Counted from the first letter of the stretch, positions 8,225 to 18,820 are shown. The stretch is DNA of 64,000 nt from Sphingorhabdus pulchriflava (GCF_003367235.1 NZ_QRGP01000002.1:186001-250000), one strand, 5' to 3'. The notes: a model not told the origin generated them from the sequence alone. Made by a program: numbers and translations.

Positions 8225-9954
8225 ATCGCCAACCCATCCGCATCCAGTGCATAAAGCAGTTCTGCCCCCGCCATCGCGCTACCCTTCAGCGACAGGGCTT
8301 CCGGCACCATCACATCCAGATAATAGCGGCACGCAGCGATCTTGGCTTTCAGGAAGGGCGTATTGCCACCTTCAGCTTCGGCCACGCGCAATTGCTTCGC
8401 CATCAGCGCGCCGCAGGTTGCGACTGCCATCATGGTGGTGAAGGGATAGCTGCCCGCCAGCTTGTCATCAGTCGACGCACTGCCGATCATCCATTCGGTG
8501 ACTTCGGTGCAGGCACCGGCAAGTGCCTTGAGCCCGGCATGTTCGCCCGCGACCTGCCCGATGCGCGCCAAATGCTCGCGCACGGCATCGCCGCCGCGCA
8601 TGCCCAGCTTGCGCCCGACAAGGTCGGCGGCCTGAATGCCATTGGTGCCTTCGTAAATCGCGGCGATGCGGATGTCGCGATAGAGCTGCGCAGCGCCAGT
8701 TTCCTCGATAAAGCCCATGCCACCATGGACCTGAATGCCGAGCGAAGCGATTTCGCTGCCCATATCGGTGCCATAGGTTTTGGCAAGCGGGGTGAGCAGA
8801 TCGACCATTTCCTGCGCGCCGTCGATGCCGAGGGCCGCGCGGTCGACAAAGCCGGAGGCGCAATAGAGCAAGGCGCGGATCGCCTGCGTGCCCGCCTTCA
8901 TCCGCATCAGCATGCGGCGGACGTCAGGATGCTCGACAATCGCAACCGAATCGCGACTGGTTCCGCCTGCGCGGACCGACTGGACGCGGTCACGGGCAAA
9001 GGCGACCGCCTTTTGCGTCGCGGCTTCGGCAATCTGCACGCCTTCAAGTCCGACATTGAGGCGTGCATTGTTCATCATCGTGAACATCGCACGCATTCCG
9101 CCAAATTCCGGCCCGATCAGTTCGCCAATGCAGTCGCCTTCATCACCAAAGGCGAGAACGCAGGTGGGCGAAGCATTGATGCCCATCTTATGCTCGATCG
9201 ACACGACTTTGATGTCGTTGCGCTCGCCCAGTGAGCCGCCTTCATTCACACGATATTTGGGGACCAGGAATAGCGAGATTCCCTTGGTTCCAGCCGGAGC
9301 ATCGGGAGTGCGGGCCAGGACGAGGTGGACGATGTTGCCCGCCATGTCGTGATCGCCAAAGCTGATGTAAATCTTTTGCCCTTTGATCTGGTAGGTTCCG
9401 TCGCCGCGGGGGGTCGCCGTGGATTTGAGCGCGCCGACGTCGGAGCCCGCCTGTGGCTCGGTCAGGTTCATTGTGCCGGTCCATTCGCCGGTCGACAATT
9501 TCGGCAGGAACATCGCCTTTTGCGCGTCTGAACCATGATGGTTGATTGCCTCGATCGAACCGACCGAAAGTATCGGGCACAGCGCAAAGGCCATGTTGGC
9601 GGCGCCGAGCGAATCGAGCGCGACGGTCGCAAGACTGAACGGCAGGCCTTGCCCGCCAAAGTCGGATGGCGCGTTGATAGAACCCCAGCCATTGGCGACA
9701 TAGGCCTTATAGGCGTCGACAAAGCCTTCGGGCATGACCACTTGCCCGTCGATCAACCGAGCGCCGACCGTGTCCCCTATGCGACGCAACGGATAGAATT
9801 CCGCAGCGGCAAATTCGCCGATGCCACCGACAATCGCCTCGACCATATCGGGGCTGGCATCGGCAAAGCGTGGATGCGCCGAAAGCTCATCGATACCAGT
9901 GATGTGCTTAAGGACGAAAAGCTGTTCGGTAACGGGTGCGGTGAAGGTCATCAT
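8221..9954 (-). CDS. acyl-CoA dehydrogenase, long form
   Basis: From ATG 9951 or 9954 the protein is about 577 residues. It contains the acyl-CoA dehydrogenase N, middle (LTEPQAGSDVGALKSTATP and KIYISFGDHDMAGNIVHLVLAR) and C-terminal (QVHGGMGFIEETGAAQLYRDIRIAAIYEGTNGIQAADL) domains, with the extra C-terminal extension of FadE5/AcdA-like enzymes. The Glu of YEGTNGIQ is in the usual catalytic-base region of long forms. It would oxidise fatty acyl-CoA with FAD in the cytoplasm. An in-frame upstream start at 10011 would overlap the divergent tsaC and adds an unconserved tail, so it is not used. DUF815 follows with a TTGA overlap. Confidence 0.93.
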   Translation of the reverse strand: MMTFTAPVTEQLFVLKHITGIDELSAHPRFADASPDMVEAIVGGIGEFAAAEFYPLRRIGDTVGARLIDGQVVMPEGFVDAYKAYVANGWGSINAPSDFGGQGLPFSLATVALDSLGAANMAFALCPILSVGSIEAINHHGSDAQKAMFLPKLSTGEWTGTMNLTEPQAGSDVGALKSTATPRGDGTYQIKGQKIYISFGDHDMAGNIVHLVLARTPDAPAGTKGISLFLVPKYRVNEGGSLGERNDIKVVSIEHKMGINASPTCVLAFGDEGDCIGELIGPEFGGMRAMFTMMNNARLNVGLEGVQIAEAATQKAVAFARDRVQSVRAGGTSRDSVAIVEHPDVRRMLMRMKAGTQAIRALLYCASGFVDRAALGIDGAQEMVDLLTPLAKTYGTDMGSEIASLGIQVHGGMGFIEETGAAQLYRDIRIAAIYEGTNGIQAADLVGRKLGMRGGDAVREHLARIGQVAGEHAGLKALAGACTEVTEWMIGSASTDDKLAGSYPFTTMMAVATCGALMAKQLRVAEAEGGNTPFLKAKIAACRYYLDVMVPEALSLKGSAMAGAELLYALDADGLAI

Positions 9955-9995
9955 TTTTGCCTGTTTTTCGGGAGTCGTGCCGCCTATAGCGCGGG

Positions 9996-10952
9996 ATGAT
10001 GACGGGCTCAAATCCCCTAGGACATGGCCGGATAATAAAGGCCGACGCCGCTGCCATTTCCGAAGCGGCGGCAGCGTTGCAGGCGGGTGATGTCGTCGCG
10101 ATTCCCACCGAGACTGTCTATGGGCTGGCGGCAGACGCTTCCAATGCAGCGGCCGTTGCCAATATCTATCGCACTAAGGGGCGACCAGATTTTAATCCGC
10201 TAATCGTCCATGTGCCCGATCATGCCGCCGCCGAGCGGCTGGCACAATTTGACGAGCGGGCGGCGTTGCTCGCTTTTCGTTTTTGGCCAGGACCGCTGAC
10301 TTTGGTGTTGCCTTTGCAACCCGATGCACCGGTGGCGAAAGCGGTGACGGCGGGTTTGCCGACGATTGCGCTGCGTTGTCCGGCCCATCCGGTGATGCAG
10401 GCTGTCCTTAAACAGAGCAGGCTATTCCTTGCAGCACCTTCGGCCAATCGCAGCGGCGGGATCAGCCCGACGCGAGCAGAGCATGTCGCGCGAAGCTTTG
10501 GCGATGCCATGCCGCTGGTTCTCGATGCCGGTTCGTGCAGCGCAGGTCTTGAATCGACCATCGTCGCGGTGCGGGAAAATGGCTGGCAATTGTTGCGCCC
10601 CGGGCCAGTCACCATGGCCGAAATTTCCGAGCTTCTCGGAGAACCGCCCTTGCCGGTCACCGAAGCAAAAATCGAGGCCCCCGGCCAATTGGCGAGCCAT
10701 TATGCCCCTTCGAAACCGGTCCGTCTCAATGTTACAAAGCCGGCACCGGGCGAATGGCATATCGGATTTGGTGACACGACCGGAGACGATAATCTGTCAG
10801 CCGAAGGCGACCTTGCCGAAGCCGCTGCGCGGTTGTTTGATGCCTTGCATATCGCGGATGCAAGCGATCGCGCCTCGATAGCTATCGCGCCGATCCCTGA
10901 TGACGGTATCGGGGTTGCCATCAATGACCGGCTGCGCAGGGCAGCAGCGTGA
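9996..10952 (+). CDS. tsaC: L-threonylcarbamoyladenylate synthase (Sua5 type)
   Basis: This 318-residue protein has the YrdC/Sua5 core: VVAIPTETVYGLAADASN at residues 34-51, KGRPDFNPLIVHV, and RCPAHPVMQ...LFLAAPSANRSGGISPT. A C-terminal Sua5 domain follows the linker near GQLASHYAPSKPVRL (residues 230-245). It makes threonylcarbamoyl-AMP from Thr, bicarbonate and ATP for the t6A tRNA modification. The length matches Sua5 rather than short TsaC. Either of two tandem ATG codons at 9996/9999 can serve as start. The stop overlaps the M48 gene start as GTGA. Confidence 0.93.
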   Translation: MMTGSNPLGHGRIIKADAAAISEAAAALQAGDVVAIPTETVYGLAADASNAAAVANIYRTKGRPDFNPLIVHVPDHAAAERLAQFDERAALLAFRFWPGPLTLVLPLQPDAPVAKAVTAGLPTIALRCPAHPVMQAVLKQSRLFLAAPSANRSGGISPTRAEHVARSFGDAMPLVLDAGSCSAGLESTIVAVRENGWQLLRPGPVTMAEISELLGEPPLPVTEAKIEAPGQLASHYAPSKPVRLNVTKPAPGEWHIGFGDTTGDDNLSAEGDLAEAAARLFDALHIADASDRASIAIAPIPDDGIGVAINDRLRRAAA

Positions 10953-11932
10953 AACTGATTGCCGCTGTCCTAGCCGCTATGGCTTTCACCGGTGCGCTGG
11001 TGGCCACACAAAAGGAAGTACCCAAGGATCCGGTCATAGTCGCCTATCAAGACCTGATCGCCAAGGATTTGCGGCTTGCGACCATCGGCTATCTTCTGGC
11101 CAAAGGCAGCGCAGACTTCTGCCGTAACAAATGGCGCAACCTCGGCTGGGTGCTGCACGACGAGCGCCAATATCCTGACCTTGGCCTCGCCCGCCGCGCT
11201 TTCACTTTCCGCCAGCCCATAAGCATTGCCGCGCTGGTTGCAGATGGGCCTGCGGAACAGGCAGGTCTCGCAGCAGGGGACGGGTTATTCGGCGCTGACG
11301 GAAGTGTGGTCTGGTACGATCTCAGGCCGGCAAAATCTGGTCCCTCGTCGGAGCGAATTGATGGGCTGCGCGAAGAGTTTGTGACCCGCCTTTCGGAAGG
11401 ACGGCCCATCGCCTTTCAGATCGACACCGCAAACGGCCGTCGCGATGTCGCCCTTGATCCGCCGACAATCTGCGCCTCCGATTTCTGGGTCGATGTCCGC
11501 CCGAAACGCGACGCAGGTGCCGATGGCGTACGCGTGCGCGTGACCAGCGGACTGATGGAATATGTGTCGGATGACGATGAACTGGCAGCGGTCGTCGCGC
11601 ATGAAATGGCGCATAATTTGCTCGATCATCGCCCACTTATCGAGGTAACCAAAAGCGGCAAAACCAAAGTCATTAAAGCCACCGAAGCGGAAGCCGACCG
11701 GCTGTCGGTCTGGCTGATGGCCAATGCGGGCTATGATCCAGAAGCGGCGATCACCTTTTGGGAACGCTATGGCAAGGCCACGGGCCTCGGCATTTTCAGC
11801 GCGCCAACCCATTATCGCTGGCAGTCGCGGGTCGCAATGTTGCGCGCGGAGATGGATCAGATGGCGTTGTTACCCACCGTTGAAGGTCGTCGCGATCCGC
11901 CCTTGCTGGCGGCGCATCGGGCGAAGCAATAA
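10949..11932 (+). CDS. exported M48-family metallopeptidase with PDZ-like segment
   Basis: The 327-residue product begins (GTG at 10949, overlapping the tsaC stop) with a signal-like helix. A PDZ-like segment lies near residues 85-150 (PISIAALVADGPAEQAGLAAGDGLFG). The zinc site HEMAH is at about residues 218-222 with the third ligand in EAEADRLSV about 40 residues later, the M48 (HtpX/BepA-like) arrangement. The predicted site of action is the periplasm, possibly in outer-membrane protein quality control. Coupling to tsaC is positional only. Confidence 0.88.
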   Translation: MKLIAAVLAAMAFTGALVATQKEVPKDPVIVAYQDLIAKDLRLATIGYLLAKGSADFCRNKWRNLGWVLHDERQYPDLGLARRAFTFRQPISIAALVADGPAEQAGLAAGDGLFGADGSVVWYDLRPAKSGPSSERIDGLREEFVTRLSEGRPIAFQIDTANGRRDVALDPPTICASDFWVDVRPKRDAGADGVRVRVTSGLMEYVSDDDELAAVVAHEMAHNLLDHRPLIEVTKSGKTKVIKATEAEADRLSVWLMANAGYDPEAAITFWERYGKATGLGIFSAPTHYRWQSRVAMLRAEMDQMALLPTVEGRRDPPLLAAHRAKQ

Positions 11933-12004
11933 TTTCCATTGCGAAATGCAATCGACTGTTCCCTTGAGGCTTCGATTATCCTACCAAGTGGAACCAAGGA
12001 TATA

Positions 12005-13078
12005 ATGGGAGGGAACGTGGCCGGTCGCGCACATCGCCTTGCTATCGCTGCGCTTTTATTACCGCCGCTGCTGTTTGGCTGCGGCGAGAAGGAAGCTGCT
12101 AAAACCGAAATAAGCGAAGAGATCTTCCCTGTTCAGGTTTTGACCGTGCAGCCGAGCAACATGCTGCAAACGATCAGCGCCGTTGGGACGGTGCGCTATC
12201 GCCGCGAAACACCGCTAGGTTTTACTACGCCGGGAAAGGTCGCAACCGTCCGGTTTGAGGAAGGCGATTATGTGAAGCGTGGCGCTTTGCTCGCTGCGCT
12301 CGATACCACCAGCGTCGGGGCTGACCTTAATGTTGCCGAGGCCGAACGCGGCCGGGCGCAGGCCGAGTTCGAACGCATCAAGCAACTATATGCTGAAGGC
12401 TGGGTCACCAAATCACGCTTTGAAGCAGCCGAAGCCGCAGCCAAAGCTGCCGGGGCCCGCGTTGCCCAGGCCGGGTTCGCGCGCGGTACGGCCCAGCTTT
12501 TTGCCCCGTCCAATGGTGTCGTGCTGATGCGCAACGTCCAGCCGGGACAGGTTGTTGCAGCCGGGACACCCGCGCTGATCCTGGGCGAAGGCGATGACGG
12601 TTTCGTTTTCCGCGCGCCTGTCATTGATCGCAGCGCATCGAAACTGCGTATCGGCATGGCTGCAGAAATTAGCCTCCCCGCTTTGGGGTCTGCGCCCATA
12701 AGCGCGACGATCAGCGAGATTGATGGACGCGCCAATCAGGCGACGGGTGCGTTTACCGTTCAATTCAGCCTGCCATCTTCGGCGCAGCTAAAATCGGGAC
12801 AAATCGGGACCGCGAACATCAAATTACCCGCTGCTGATGATGGTGCGCTGCAAATTCCGGCGAGTGCGATCTTTGGCATGCGTGCCAATGAAGGGCTGGT
12901 GTACATTGTCGATGCCAAGACCGAACGGGTCGAAACCCGCAATGTCGCCATCGAACGGGTGACCGACGGTTTCGTTATCATCACCGGCGGGCTGACGCAG
13001 GGCGACTTGCTGGTGACATCCGGGGCAGAGAAATTGCGCACCGGCGCCAAAGTGCGCATGACGCGGGCTCCCGGTTGA
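12005..13078 (+). CDS. RND efflux periplasmic adaptor (membrane fusion lipoprotein)
   Basis: From ATG 12005 the protein is 357 residues. The start is set by an AAGGA ribosome site at about 11995-11999, and it places a lipoprotein signal (LLLPPLLFGCGEK) at the N-terminus; a longer frame from 11939 lacks both. It has the HlyD/AcrA layout: a barrel-sandwich half PLGFTTPGKVATVRFEEGDYVKRG, a helical hairpin rich in Ala/Glu, LFAPSNGVVLMRNVQPGQVV, and a C-terminal membrane-proximal domain. It bridges the RND pump encoded 33 bases downstream to an outer-membrane channel not present in the window. Confidence 0.92.
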   Translation: MGGNVAGRAHRLAIAALLLPPLLFGCGEKEAAKTEISEEIFPVQVLTVQPSNMLQTISAVGTVRYRRETPLGFTTPGKVATVRFEEGDYVKRGALLAALDTTSVGADLNVAEAERGRAQAEFERIKQLYAEGWVTKSRFEAAEAAAKAAGARVAQAGFARGTAQLFAPSNGVVLMRNVQPGQVVAAGTPALILGEGDDGFVFRAPVIDRSASKLRIGMAAEISLPALGSAPISATISEIDGRANQATGAFTVQFSLPSSAQLKSGQIGTANIKLPAADDGALQIPASAIFGMRANEGLVYIVDAKTERVETRNVAIERVTDGFVIITGGLTQGDLLVTSGAEKLRTGAKVRMTRAPG

Positions 13079-13111
13079 TATGCGGCACATAGCGGGTCGG
13101 GCTGCGCGCGG

Positions 13112-16100
13112 ATGAACGTGACAGAATTTGCCATTCGTCGCTGGCAATTGACGCTGGTCCTGTTCAGCCTGCTGATCGCGCTCGGCTATTCGGCCTTTAC
13201 CTCTATCCCGCGCGCTGTTGATCCGCACTTCCCGCTGCCCGTTGTCGTCATCACCGCAGTCCAGCCCGGTGCCGATGCCGAGGAGATGGAGCAAACGGTC
13301 GCCAAGCCCATTGAGGAGCTGATGCAGGGGCTGGAAGACGTCAAAGAGATCGTTTCGACCAGCAATGACAGCAGCGCCGTCATCCGTGCCGAATTTGACT
13401 GGTCGGGTGATCCGGATCGCTATTTCAACGATACCGTCCGTGAAGTGACTGCAATCCGCAGCAGGCTGCCCGCCGATCTGGCCCGCCTCGATTTCAAAAA
13501 GATGCGCACCACCAATGCTTCGGTGCTGCAGATCGCGCTGGTCAGCGAGACGGCAAGCTGGCGGCGAATGGAAAAATATGGTCGCGACATATCGGAGGCC
13601 TTTTCGCGCTATACGGCGGTGCGTGAATCCGAAGTGCACGGATTGTCGCAGCCGGAGGTCACCGTTGCGATCAAACCCGAACGGCTTGCAGAACTGCGCC
13701 TGCCCGCCAGTAGTGTTGCAGATGCGCTGAAACTGGGCGGTGCCGATGTTTCGAGCGGCGCTGTGGTCAGCGGCACCAAGCGTTTCAACGTCGAGGCGGG
13801 TGGGGCGTTCAAGTCGCTCGACACCATTCGCAACCTGCCACTTCGATCCAATGAAGGCACGATCCTGCGTGTCGGCGATGTCGCCGATGTCTTCTGGGGT
13901 GCGGAAGAAACGCGATCGCGGGTCTATCACAATGGAAAAAGGGCAATCTGGATCACCGCCAACCAAAAGGCAGGTACCGACGCCACCAAGTTGCGCAACG
14001 CGCTAATGGAGGAGCTGGAGAACCAGAAGAAAGTGCTCCCGCCCGACATTGATGTGGTGCTGCAATTCGACCAGAGCCGCGACATTGCAAAAAGGCTGGC
14101 CGAACTGGCGCGCGATTTCTCGCTCGCGCTTGCGCTGGTGTTGATCACGCTGCTGCCCTTGGGCTGGCGGGCTGCGGTGATTGTCATGGTTTCGATCCCG
14201 CTCTCGCTCGCCTCGGGACTGGTTGCGGTTTATGCCATGGGCTTTAACCTCAGCCAGTTGGTGGTGGCCGGTTTCATCCTGTCGCTTGGCCTGCTGGTCG
14301 ACGATTCGATCGTGGTGATTGAAAATGTCTCGCGCCATTTGCGGATGGGCAAGGAGCGGGTGCAGGCCGCTATAGACGGGACTAGGGAGATCAGCCTTGC
14401 AGTGCTGGGCTCCACCGGCGTTCTAGTATTTGCTTTCGTTCCGATGCTCTTCCTGCCCGAAGGAGCGGGAAAGTTCACGATGAGCTTCATCGGTACGATC
14501 ATCTTCACCGTAACGGCGTCGCTGGTCATCTCGCTCACAATCATTCCCTTCCTCGCGAGCCGGCTGCTCAAACGCGACGGTGATGAACATGGCAATGCGT
14601 TGCTGCGCTGGCTGATGGAGAAGATTGACCGTTTCTACCGGCCTGTGCTGCACAAGGGGCTCGAAAATCCGAGGCGAACCGTATGGGGCGCGCTGGCTGT
14701 TACGCTGGGAGCATTTGCGTTGGTACCCGTTCTGGGATTCAGCCTGTTTCCCAACGCCGATTCATCCTATTTCCGTGTGACGGTGCAGGCAGAGCAAGGT
14801 TCAAGCCTTGATGAAACCGGCCGGATTGTGCGCAAGGTATCGGAAATCCTTGCGAAGGAGCCTTCGATACAGGTTCGCGCCGAAAATGTGGGCCGCAAAA
14901 ACCCGTCGGTTTTTTACAACAGCTTTGAAACTGCAGAGACCAGTACCATTGGAGAAGTGCTCGCCGTGATGGACAAATGGCGCGGGCAGGAAAGCATGGC
15001 GATGGTCGAGCGGATCCGGAAACAGCTTGACCAGATCAGCGGTGCCCGGGTGCGATTAGTACTGTTCCAGAACGGTGCACCTATAAACGCACCCGTCGAA
15101 TTTCGCGTGGTTGGTCCTGATTTGGCGGTGCTGAAGCAATTGGCCGGAAAGGTTCAGGAAAGCCTGCACAAGGTGCCGGGAACGCGCGATGTTGTAAATC
15201 CTGTGGCCACCGATCGGCTCGATCTTGATATGCAGATTGACGAGGGTAAGGCCGCTTTGCTCGACATTCCTGCAGGTTCGCCAAGGCGCATCATTCGACT
15301 GGCGCTCTCGGGCGAACGGGCCGGCAGCTTCCGTGACAATGAAGGGGATAGCTATCCCGTCACCGTCCGCCTGCCATTGAATAATACGCAGCCGGTTTCG
15401 GCACTGGATCAGATTTATGTGGCCACGCGGGCGGGTGCCCCTGTCGCCTTGGGTGACATTACCGATCCGAAGCTGGTCGCGGTGGCGCCGTTGATCACGC
15501 GCCGCAATCTGGAAAGAACGGTAGAAATAACCGCACAGACCCAGGATGGTGCGCTGCCTTCGAAAATCACCCAAGCTGCTAAGGCGGAATTGGACAAGAT
15601 CAAGCTTCCGCTCGGATATTCCATTCGTGTCGGTGGTGAGGCAGAGAAGATCAACGATACTTTTTCCGGTTTCGGGCCAGTCATCCTCATCGCATTGTTC
15701 ATCATCTTCGGCATATTGGTTGCAGAGTTTGGCGAGTTTCGCGAAGCACTGGTGGTCGCGGGGGTAATCCCGCTCGGCACCTTTGGCGGTCTGATCGCCC
15801 TGCTGGTGACGGGGAACAACCTGTCCTTCCTCGCCGTCATCGGTTTCGTTGCCTTGATCGGAATCGAGATCAAAAATTCGATCCTGCTCGTCGATTTCAC
15901 CTCGCAGTTGCGCGAGCGTGGGCTGGGACTGCGCGACGCCATCGAGCAAGCTGGTGAAGTGCGCTTCCTGCCAGTGCTCTTAACTTCGGTTACCGCAATC
16001 GGTGGCCTGCTGCCGCTCGCCATGTTCGGCGGCAATCTTTATGGCCCACTTGCGATCGTGCTGATCGGCGGACTTATTTCCTCCACCCTCTTGTCGCGTA

Positions 16101-16192
16101 TCGTGACGCCCGCCATGTATCTGCTCGTGGTACGCGGCCGTGAGGAAAAGAAGGAGGCCGCACGTTTGGCAAAGGAAGCGAATAGTGGCTGA
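13112..16192 (+). CDS. efflux RND transporter permease
   Basis: A 1026-residue RND permease with 12 predicted membrane helices and two large periplasmic loops. TM2-TM6 contain [24 protein letters not shown] near residue 393, carrying the paired Asp residues of the proton relay in AcrB-type pumps. The second half includes [46 protein letters not shown]. The order adaptor-pump with a short gap indicates an operon; the outer-membrane channel must be encoded elsewhere. Substrate class is unknown. The last 8 bases overlap the msrA start. Confidence 0.93.
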   Translation: MNVTEFAIRRWQLTLVLFSLLIALGYSAFTSIPRAVDPHFPLPVVVITAVQPGADAEEMEQTVAKPIEELMQGLEDVKEIVSTSNDSSAVIRAEFDWSGDPDRYFNDTVREVTAIRSRLPADLARLDFKKMRTTNASVLQIALVSETASWRRMEKYGRDISEAFSRYTAVRESEVHGLSQPEVTVAIKPERLAELRLPASSVADALKLGGADVSSGAVVSGTKRFNVEAGGAFKSLDTIRNLPLRSNEGTILRVGDVADVFWGAEETRSRVYHNGKRAIWITANQKAGTDATKLRNALMEELENQKKVLPPDIDVVLQFDQSRDIAKRLAELARDFSLALALVLITLLPLGWRAAVIVMVSIPLSLASGLVAVYAMGFNLSQLVVAGFILSLGLLVDDSIVVIENVSRHLRMGKERVQAAIDGTREISLAVLGSTGVLVFAFVPMLFLPEGAGKFTMSFIGTIIFTVTASLVISLTIIPFLASRLLKRDGDEHGNALLRWLMEKIDRFYRPVLHKGLENPRRTVWGALAVTLGAFALVPVLGFSLFPNADSSYFRVTVQAEQGSSLDETGRIVRKVSEILAKEPSIQVRAENVGRKNPSVFYNSFETAETSTIGEVLAVMDKWRGQESMAMVERIRKQLDQISGARVRLVLFQNGAPINAPVEFRVVGPDLAVLKQLAGKVQESLHKVPGTRDVVNPVATDRLDLDMQIDEGKAALLDIPAGSPRRIIRLALSGERAGSFRDNEGDSYPVTVRLPLNNTQPVSALDQIYVATRAGAPVALGDITDPKLVAVAPLITRRNLERTVEITAQTQDGALPSKITQAAKAELDKIKLPLGYSIRVGGEAEKINDTFSGFGPVILIALFIIFGILVAEFGEFREALVVAGVIPLGTFGGLIALLVTGNNLSFLAVIGFVALIGIEIKNSILLVDFTSQLRERGLGLRDAIEQAGEVRFLPVLLTSVTAIGGLLPLAMFGGNLYGPLAIVLIGGLISSTLLSRIVTPAMYLLVVRGREEKKEAARLAKEANSG

Positions 16193-16712
16193 GGCAATTT
16201 TTGCAGGCGGATGTTTCTGGTGCACCGAGGCGGTGTTCAAACAACTGGACGGCGTCCAGTCGGTGGAAAGCGGCTATATCGGCGGAAGCGTTGAAGATCC
16301 GGATTACAAGACGGTATGCAGTGGTACGACCGGCCATGCCGAGGCGATCCGCATCGGCTTTGACGCCGATGTAATCGGCTATTCCGACCTGCTCGATATC
16401 CACTTTGCGACGCACGATCCGACCCAGCTTAATAGGCAGGGTAACGACATTGGAACGCAGTACCGCTCGGCAATTTTCCCGTTGGATGACGAGCAACGCG
16501 CCGAGGCCGAGGCAGCTATCGTTCGCGCCCAAGCCGATTGGCCAACGCCCATAGTCACAACCATCGAAGGGCCTGCGACATGGTATCCGGCAGAGGATTA
16601 TCACCAGGATTATTGGGACGGCGAAGGGCAGCGTAATCCCTATTGCCTTGCCGTAATCCCGCCCAAGCTCGCGAAGTTGAAAAAGGGTTTTGCAGAAAAG
16701 CTGGTGTCATAG
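16185..16712 (+). CDS. msrA: peptide-methionine (S)-S-oxide reductase MsrA
   Basis: The 175-residue enzyme begins at a GTG (16185) inside the last codons of the RND pump, so translation may be coupled. The nucleophile motif GGCFWC is at residues 8-13 (Cys10), followed by GYIGG, YQDLL-like [32 protein letters not shown], and a C-terminal NPYC that can act as recycling cysteine. It reduces methionine-S-sulfoxide in proteins with thioredoxin. A longer frame from 16140 would place unrelated basic residues before the conserved core and is rejected. Confidence 0.95.
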   Translation: MAEAIFAGGCFWCTEAVFKQLDGVQSVESGYIGGSVEDPDYKTVCSGTTGHAEAIRIGFDADVIGYSDLLDIHFATHDPTQLNRQGNDIGTQYRSAIFPLDDEQRAEAEAAIVRAQADWPTPIVTTIEGPATWYPAEDYHQDYWDGEGQRNPYCLAVIPPKLAKLKKGFAEKLVS

Positions 16713-16718
16713 ACATTT

Positions 16719-16738
16719 AACCATGTTTTGTTATGGTT
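16719..16738. promoter_or_regulatory. palindrome AACCAT-N8-ATGGTT upstream of galU
   Basis: Six-base inverted arms at 16719-16724 and 16733-16738 lie 6 bases before the galU start. The left side reads TTTAACCATG, which resembles a CtrA half-site (TTAACCAT) of alphaproteobacteria. The position over the likely start region of galU suggests an operator, but no binding protein can be assigned. Confidence 0.35.
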
Positions 16739-16744
16739 TAGGCC

Positions 16745-17614
16745 ATGACGCACAAACCCATTCGCAAGGCTGTTTTCCCTGTTGCAGGGCTCGGCACCCG
16801 CTTCCTTCCAGCGACCAAAGCGATCCCGAAAGAGATGCTGCCGGTGGTCGATCGCCCACTGATCCAATATGCGGTCGATGAAGCGCGGGAAGCCGGGATC
16901 GAGCAGATGATCTTCGTCACCGGTCGCGGCAAGAGCGCGATCGAAGACCATTTCGACATCGCCTATGAGCTTGAACGGACGATGACCGATCGCGGCAAGG
17001 ATATTTCCGTACTGGAGCCGACCCGCTTGGGGCCCGGCAACTGCGCCTATGTGCGCCAGCAGGAGCCGATGGGGCTGGGCCATGCCATTTGGTGCGCCCG
17101 CGACATAGTGGGCGACGAACCCTTTGCGATTTTTCTGCCAGATGAGTTCATGCACGGCTCGCCTGGCTGCATGGCGCAGATGGTGGCGGAATATAATCGT
17201 GTGGGCGGTAATCTGCTCAGCGTGCTTGAAGTGCCCCACGAACAGGTGTCGAGCTATGGTGTTATTGATCCCGGCCTGGCCCAAGGCAAGCTGACCGAGG
17301 TCAAAGGCCTCGTCGAAAAGCCGAAAATCGAGGCGGCACCGTCGAACCTTATCATTTCAGGCCGCTATATCCTGCAGCCAGAAGTGATGCGAGTGCTTGA
17401 ACATCAGGGTAAGGGCGCGGGCGGTGAAATCCAGCTGACCGACGCGATGGCGCAGATGATCGGCAACCAGCCTTTCCACGCCGTGACCTTCGATGGTGCT
17501 CGATACGATTGCGGGTCGAAGACAGGCTATATCGAGGCCAATCTGGCTGTGGCGCTTTCCCGGCCCGACATGGCCGACGAGGTGCGCGCGATGGCACAGC
17601 GCCTCGTCGGATAG
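16745..17614 (+). CDS. galU: UTP-glucose-1-phosphate uridylyltransferase
   Basis: This 289-residue nucleotidyltransferase has the GalU motif set: VFPVAGLGTRFLPATKAIPKEMLPVVDRPLIQYAVDEA at residues 10-46, VEKPK near residue 185, and YDCGSKTGYIEANL near residue 255. It makes UDP-glucose for exopolysaccharide, LPS and glycolipid synthesis in the cytoplasm. It follows msrA after 32 bases containing a palindrome and may be transcribed from its own promoter. It converges on aqpZ with only 6 bases between the stops. Confidence 0.96.
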   Translation: MTHKPIRKAVFPVAGLGTRFLPATKAIPKEMLPVVDRPLIQYAVDEAREAGIEQMIFVTGRGKSAIEDHFDIAYELERTMTDRGKDISVLEPTRLGPGNCAYVRQQEPMGLGHAIWCARDIVGDEPFAIFLPDEFMHGSPGCMAQMVAEYNRVGGNLLSVLEVPHEQVSSYGVIDPGLAQGKLTEVKGLVEKPKIEAAPSNLIISGRYILQPEVMRVLEHQGKGAGGEIQLTDAMAQMIGNQPFHAVTFDGARYDCGSKTGYIEANLAVALSRPDMADEVRAMAQRLVG

Positions 17615-17620
17615 TATCGT

Positions 17621-18322
17621 TCAAGCCGCAGTCTTGTTCAGTTCCTTATAGACGAAACCGCCAAGCAGCCCGCCAAGGATTGGCGCGACCCAGAACAGCC
17701 AGAGCTGTTGCAAAGCCAACCCGCCCACGACCAGCGCCGGGCCGGTGCTGCGCGCCGGATTCACCGAGGTGTTGGTCACCGGGATTGAAATCAGGTGGAT
17801 CAGCGCCAGCATCAGGCCGATGGCGAGCGGGGCAAAACCCGCAGGAGCCTTGGCATCGGTCGCGCCCATAATCACGAACAGAAAGAAAAAGGTCAGCAGC
17901 AGCTCGACCAAAAAGCCTGTCATCATCGCATAGCCGCCGGGCGAGCCTTCACCCACGCCATTGGCCGCAAGGCCGTTGGCTGCAAGTGAGTAGTCTGCCT
18001 TGCCCGTCGCGATGACAAACAGCGTAAAGGCCGCAGCAATCGCGCCCAATGTTTGCGCAATCACATAAAGCGGGATGTCTTTGCCGTCGAAACGTCCGCC
18101 CGCCCAAAGCCCGAAGGTGACCGCCGGGTTCAGGTGACAACCCGAAATATGGCCAATGGCAAAGGCCATGGTGACAACCGTTAGCCCAAAGGCCAGCGAA
18201 ACGCCCAAAAGGCCAATTCCGACCTCGGGAAAGGCAGCCGAGATTACCGCGCTACCGCACCCGCCCAATACTAACCAGAATGTGCCAATAAATTCGGCGA
18301 TCCCCCGTTGAATATTGCTCAT
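17621..18322 (-). CDS. aqpZ: aquaporin Z
   Basis: The 233-residue MIP-family channel has six helices and both NPA motifs: HLNPAVTFG at residues 65-67 and [11 protein letters not shown] at 188-190. The residues before the second NPA (NTS) and the Arg after it fit the water-selective AqpZ branch rather than glycerol facilitators. It would conduct water across the inner membrane during osmotic change. The gene is monocistronic, convergent with galU, and diverges from a small lipoprotein gene. Confidence 0.95.
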   Translation of the reverse strand: MSNIQRGIAEFIGTFWLVLGGCGSAVISAAFPEVGIGLLGVSLAFGLTVVTMAFAIGHISGCHLNPAVTFGLWAGGRFDGKDIPLYVIAQTLGAIAAAFTLFVIATGKADYSLAANGLAANGVGEGSPGGYAMMTGFLVELLLTFFFLFVIMGATDAKAPAGFAPLAIGLMLALIHLISIPVTNTSVNPARSTGPALVVGGLALQQLWLFWVAPILGGLLGGFVYKELNKTAA

Positions 18323-18462
18323 CTATTTCTTCCTCCAACACCGCTTGTCGTGCGGCGGGGTGAGGATAACACGCTTTGTCCAAATTCAAATGTCAAAGCG
18401 TCTATTGTTCAGAGACAGGACAGTATGAGTGCGCTATTTGCTCTAAAGCCCGGAGGTTTCGC

Positions 18463-18768
18463 ATGCGCCCCTATTTTATTCTTCCTATGGCCTTTCTGCT
18501 CCCCGGTTGCGTCGCATCCGTCGTGGGGGAGGTAGTGACGGCACCTATCAAGGTAGTCTCCAAAACCGCCGATGTAATGACCACCAGCCAGTCCGAAGCC
18601 GATGAGAAGCGCGGGCGTGAATTGCGCAAGCAGGAGGAGCGGCTCGGCAAGCTGGCCCGCAAACGCGATAAAGCGCGAGAGGATTGCGCCGATGGCGACC
18701 GCGAAGCCTGCATTCACTATGAGGCGCTGGAGGCCGAAATTGCTGCTGAGAAAGACCGCATCGACTGA
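18463..18768 (+). CDS. small lipoprotein, DUF6726-like
   Basis: ATG at 18463 is preceded by GGAGG (18452-18456) and opens a 101-residue product. The first 17 residues form a lipoprotein signal with lipobox LLPGC. The mature part is VASVVGEVVTAPIKVVSKTADVMTTSQSEADEKRGRELRKQEERLGKLARKRDKAREDC, a highly charged probable coiled coil with two further cysteines. I recall this pattern as the sphingomonad family DUF6726, of unknown role. A frame from 18376 adds an unconserved extension and is not used. Confidence 0.65.
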   Translation: MRPYFILPMAFLLPGCVASVVGEVVTAPIKVVSKTADVMTTSQSEADEKRGRELRKQEERLGKLARKRDKAREDCADGDREACIHYEALEAEIAAEKDRID

Positions 18769-18820
18769 TGCGTCCACACAAATGACGCGCCACACGATTT
18801 GAACATGCGCTCCAAAATTC

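Noticed and set aside
8110-9234. 374-codon plus-strand frame opposite the acyl-CoA dehydrogenase
   Set aside because: The opposite strand encodes a clear acyl-CoA dehydrogenase with all family motifs; this is a shadow frame in GC-rich DNA.
12824-13966. 380-codon minus-strand frame opposite the adaptor/RND genes
   Set aside because: It crosses the junction of two confidently identified genes on the other strand and has no family features.
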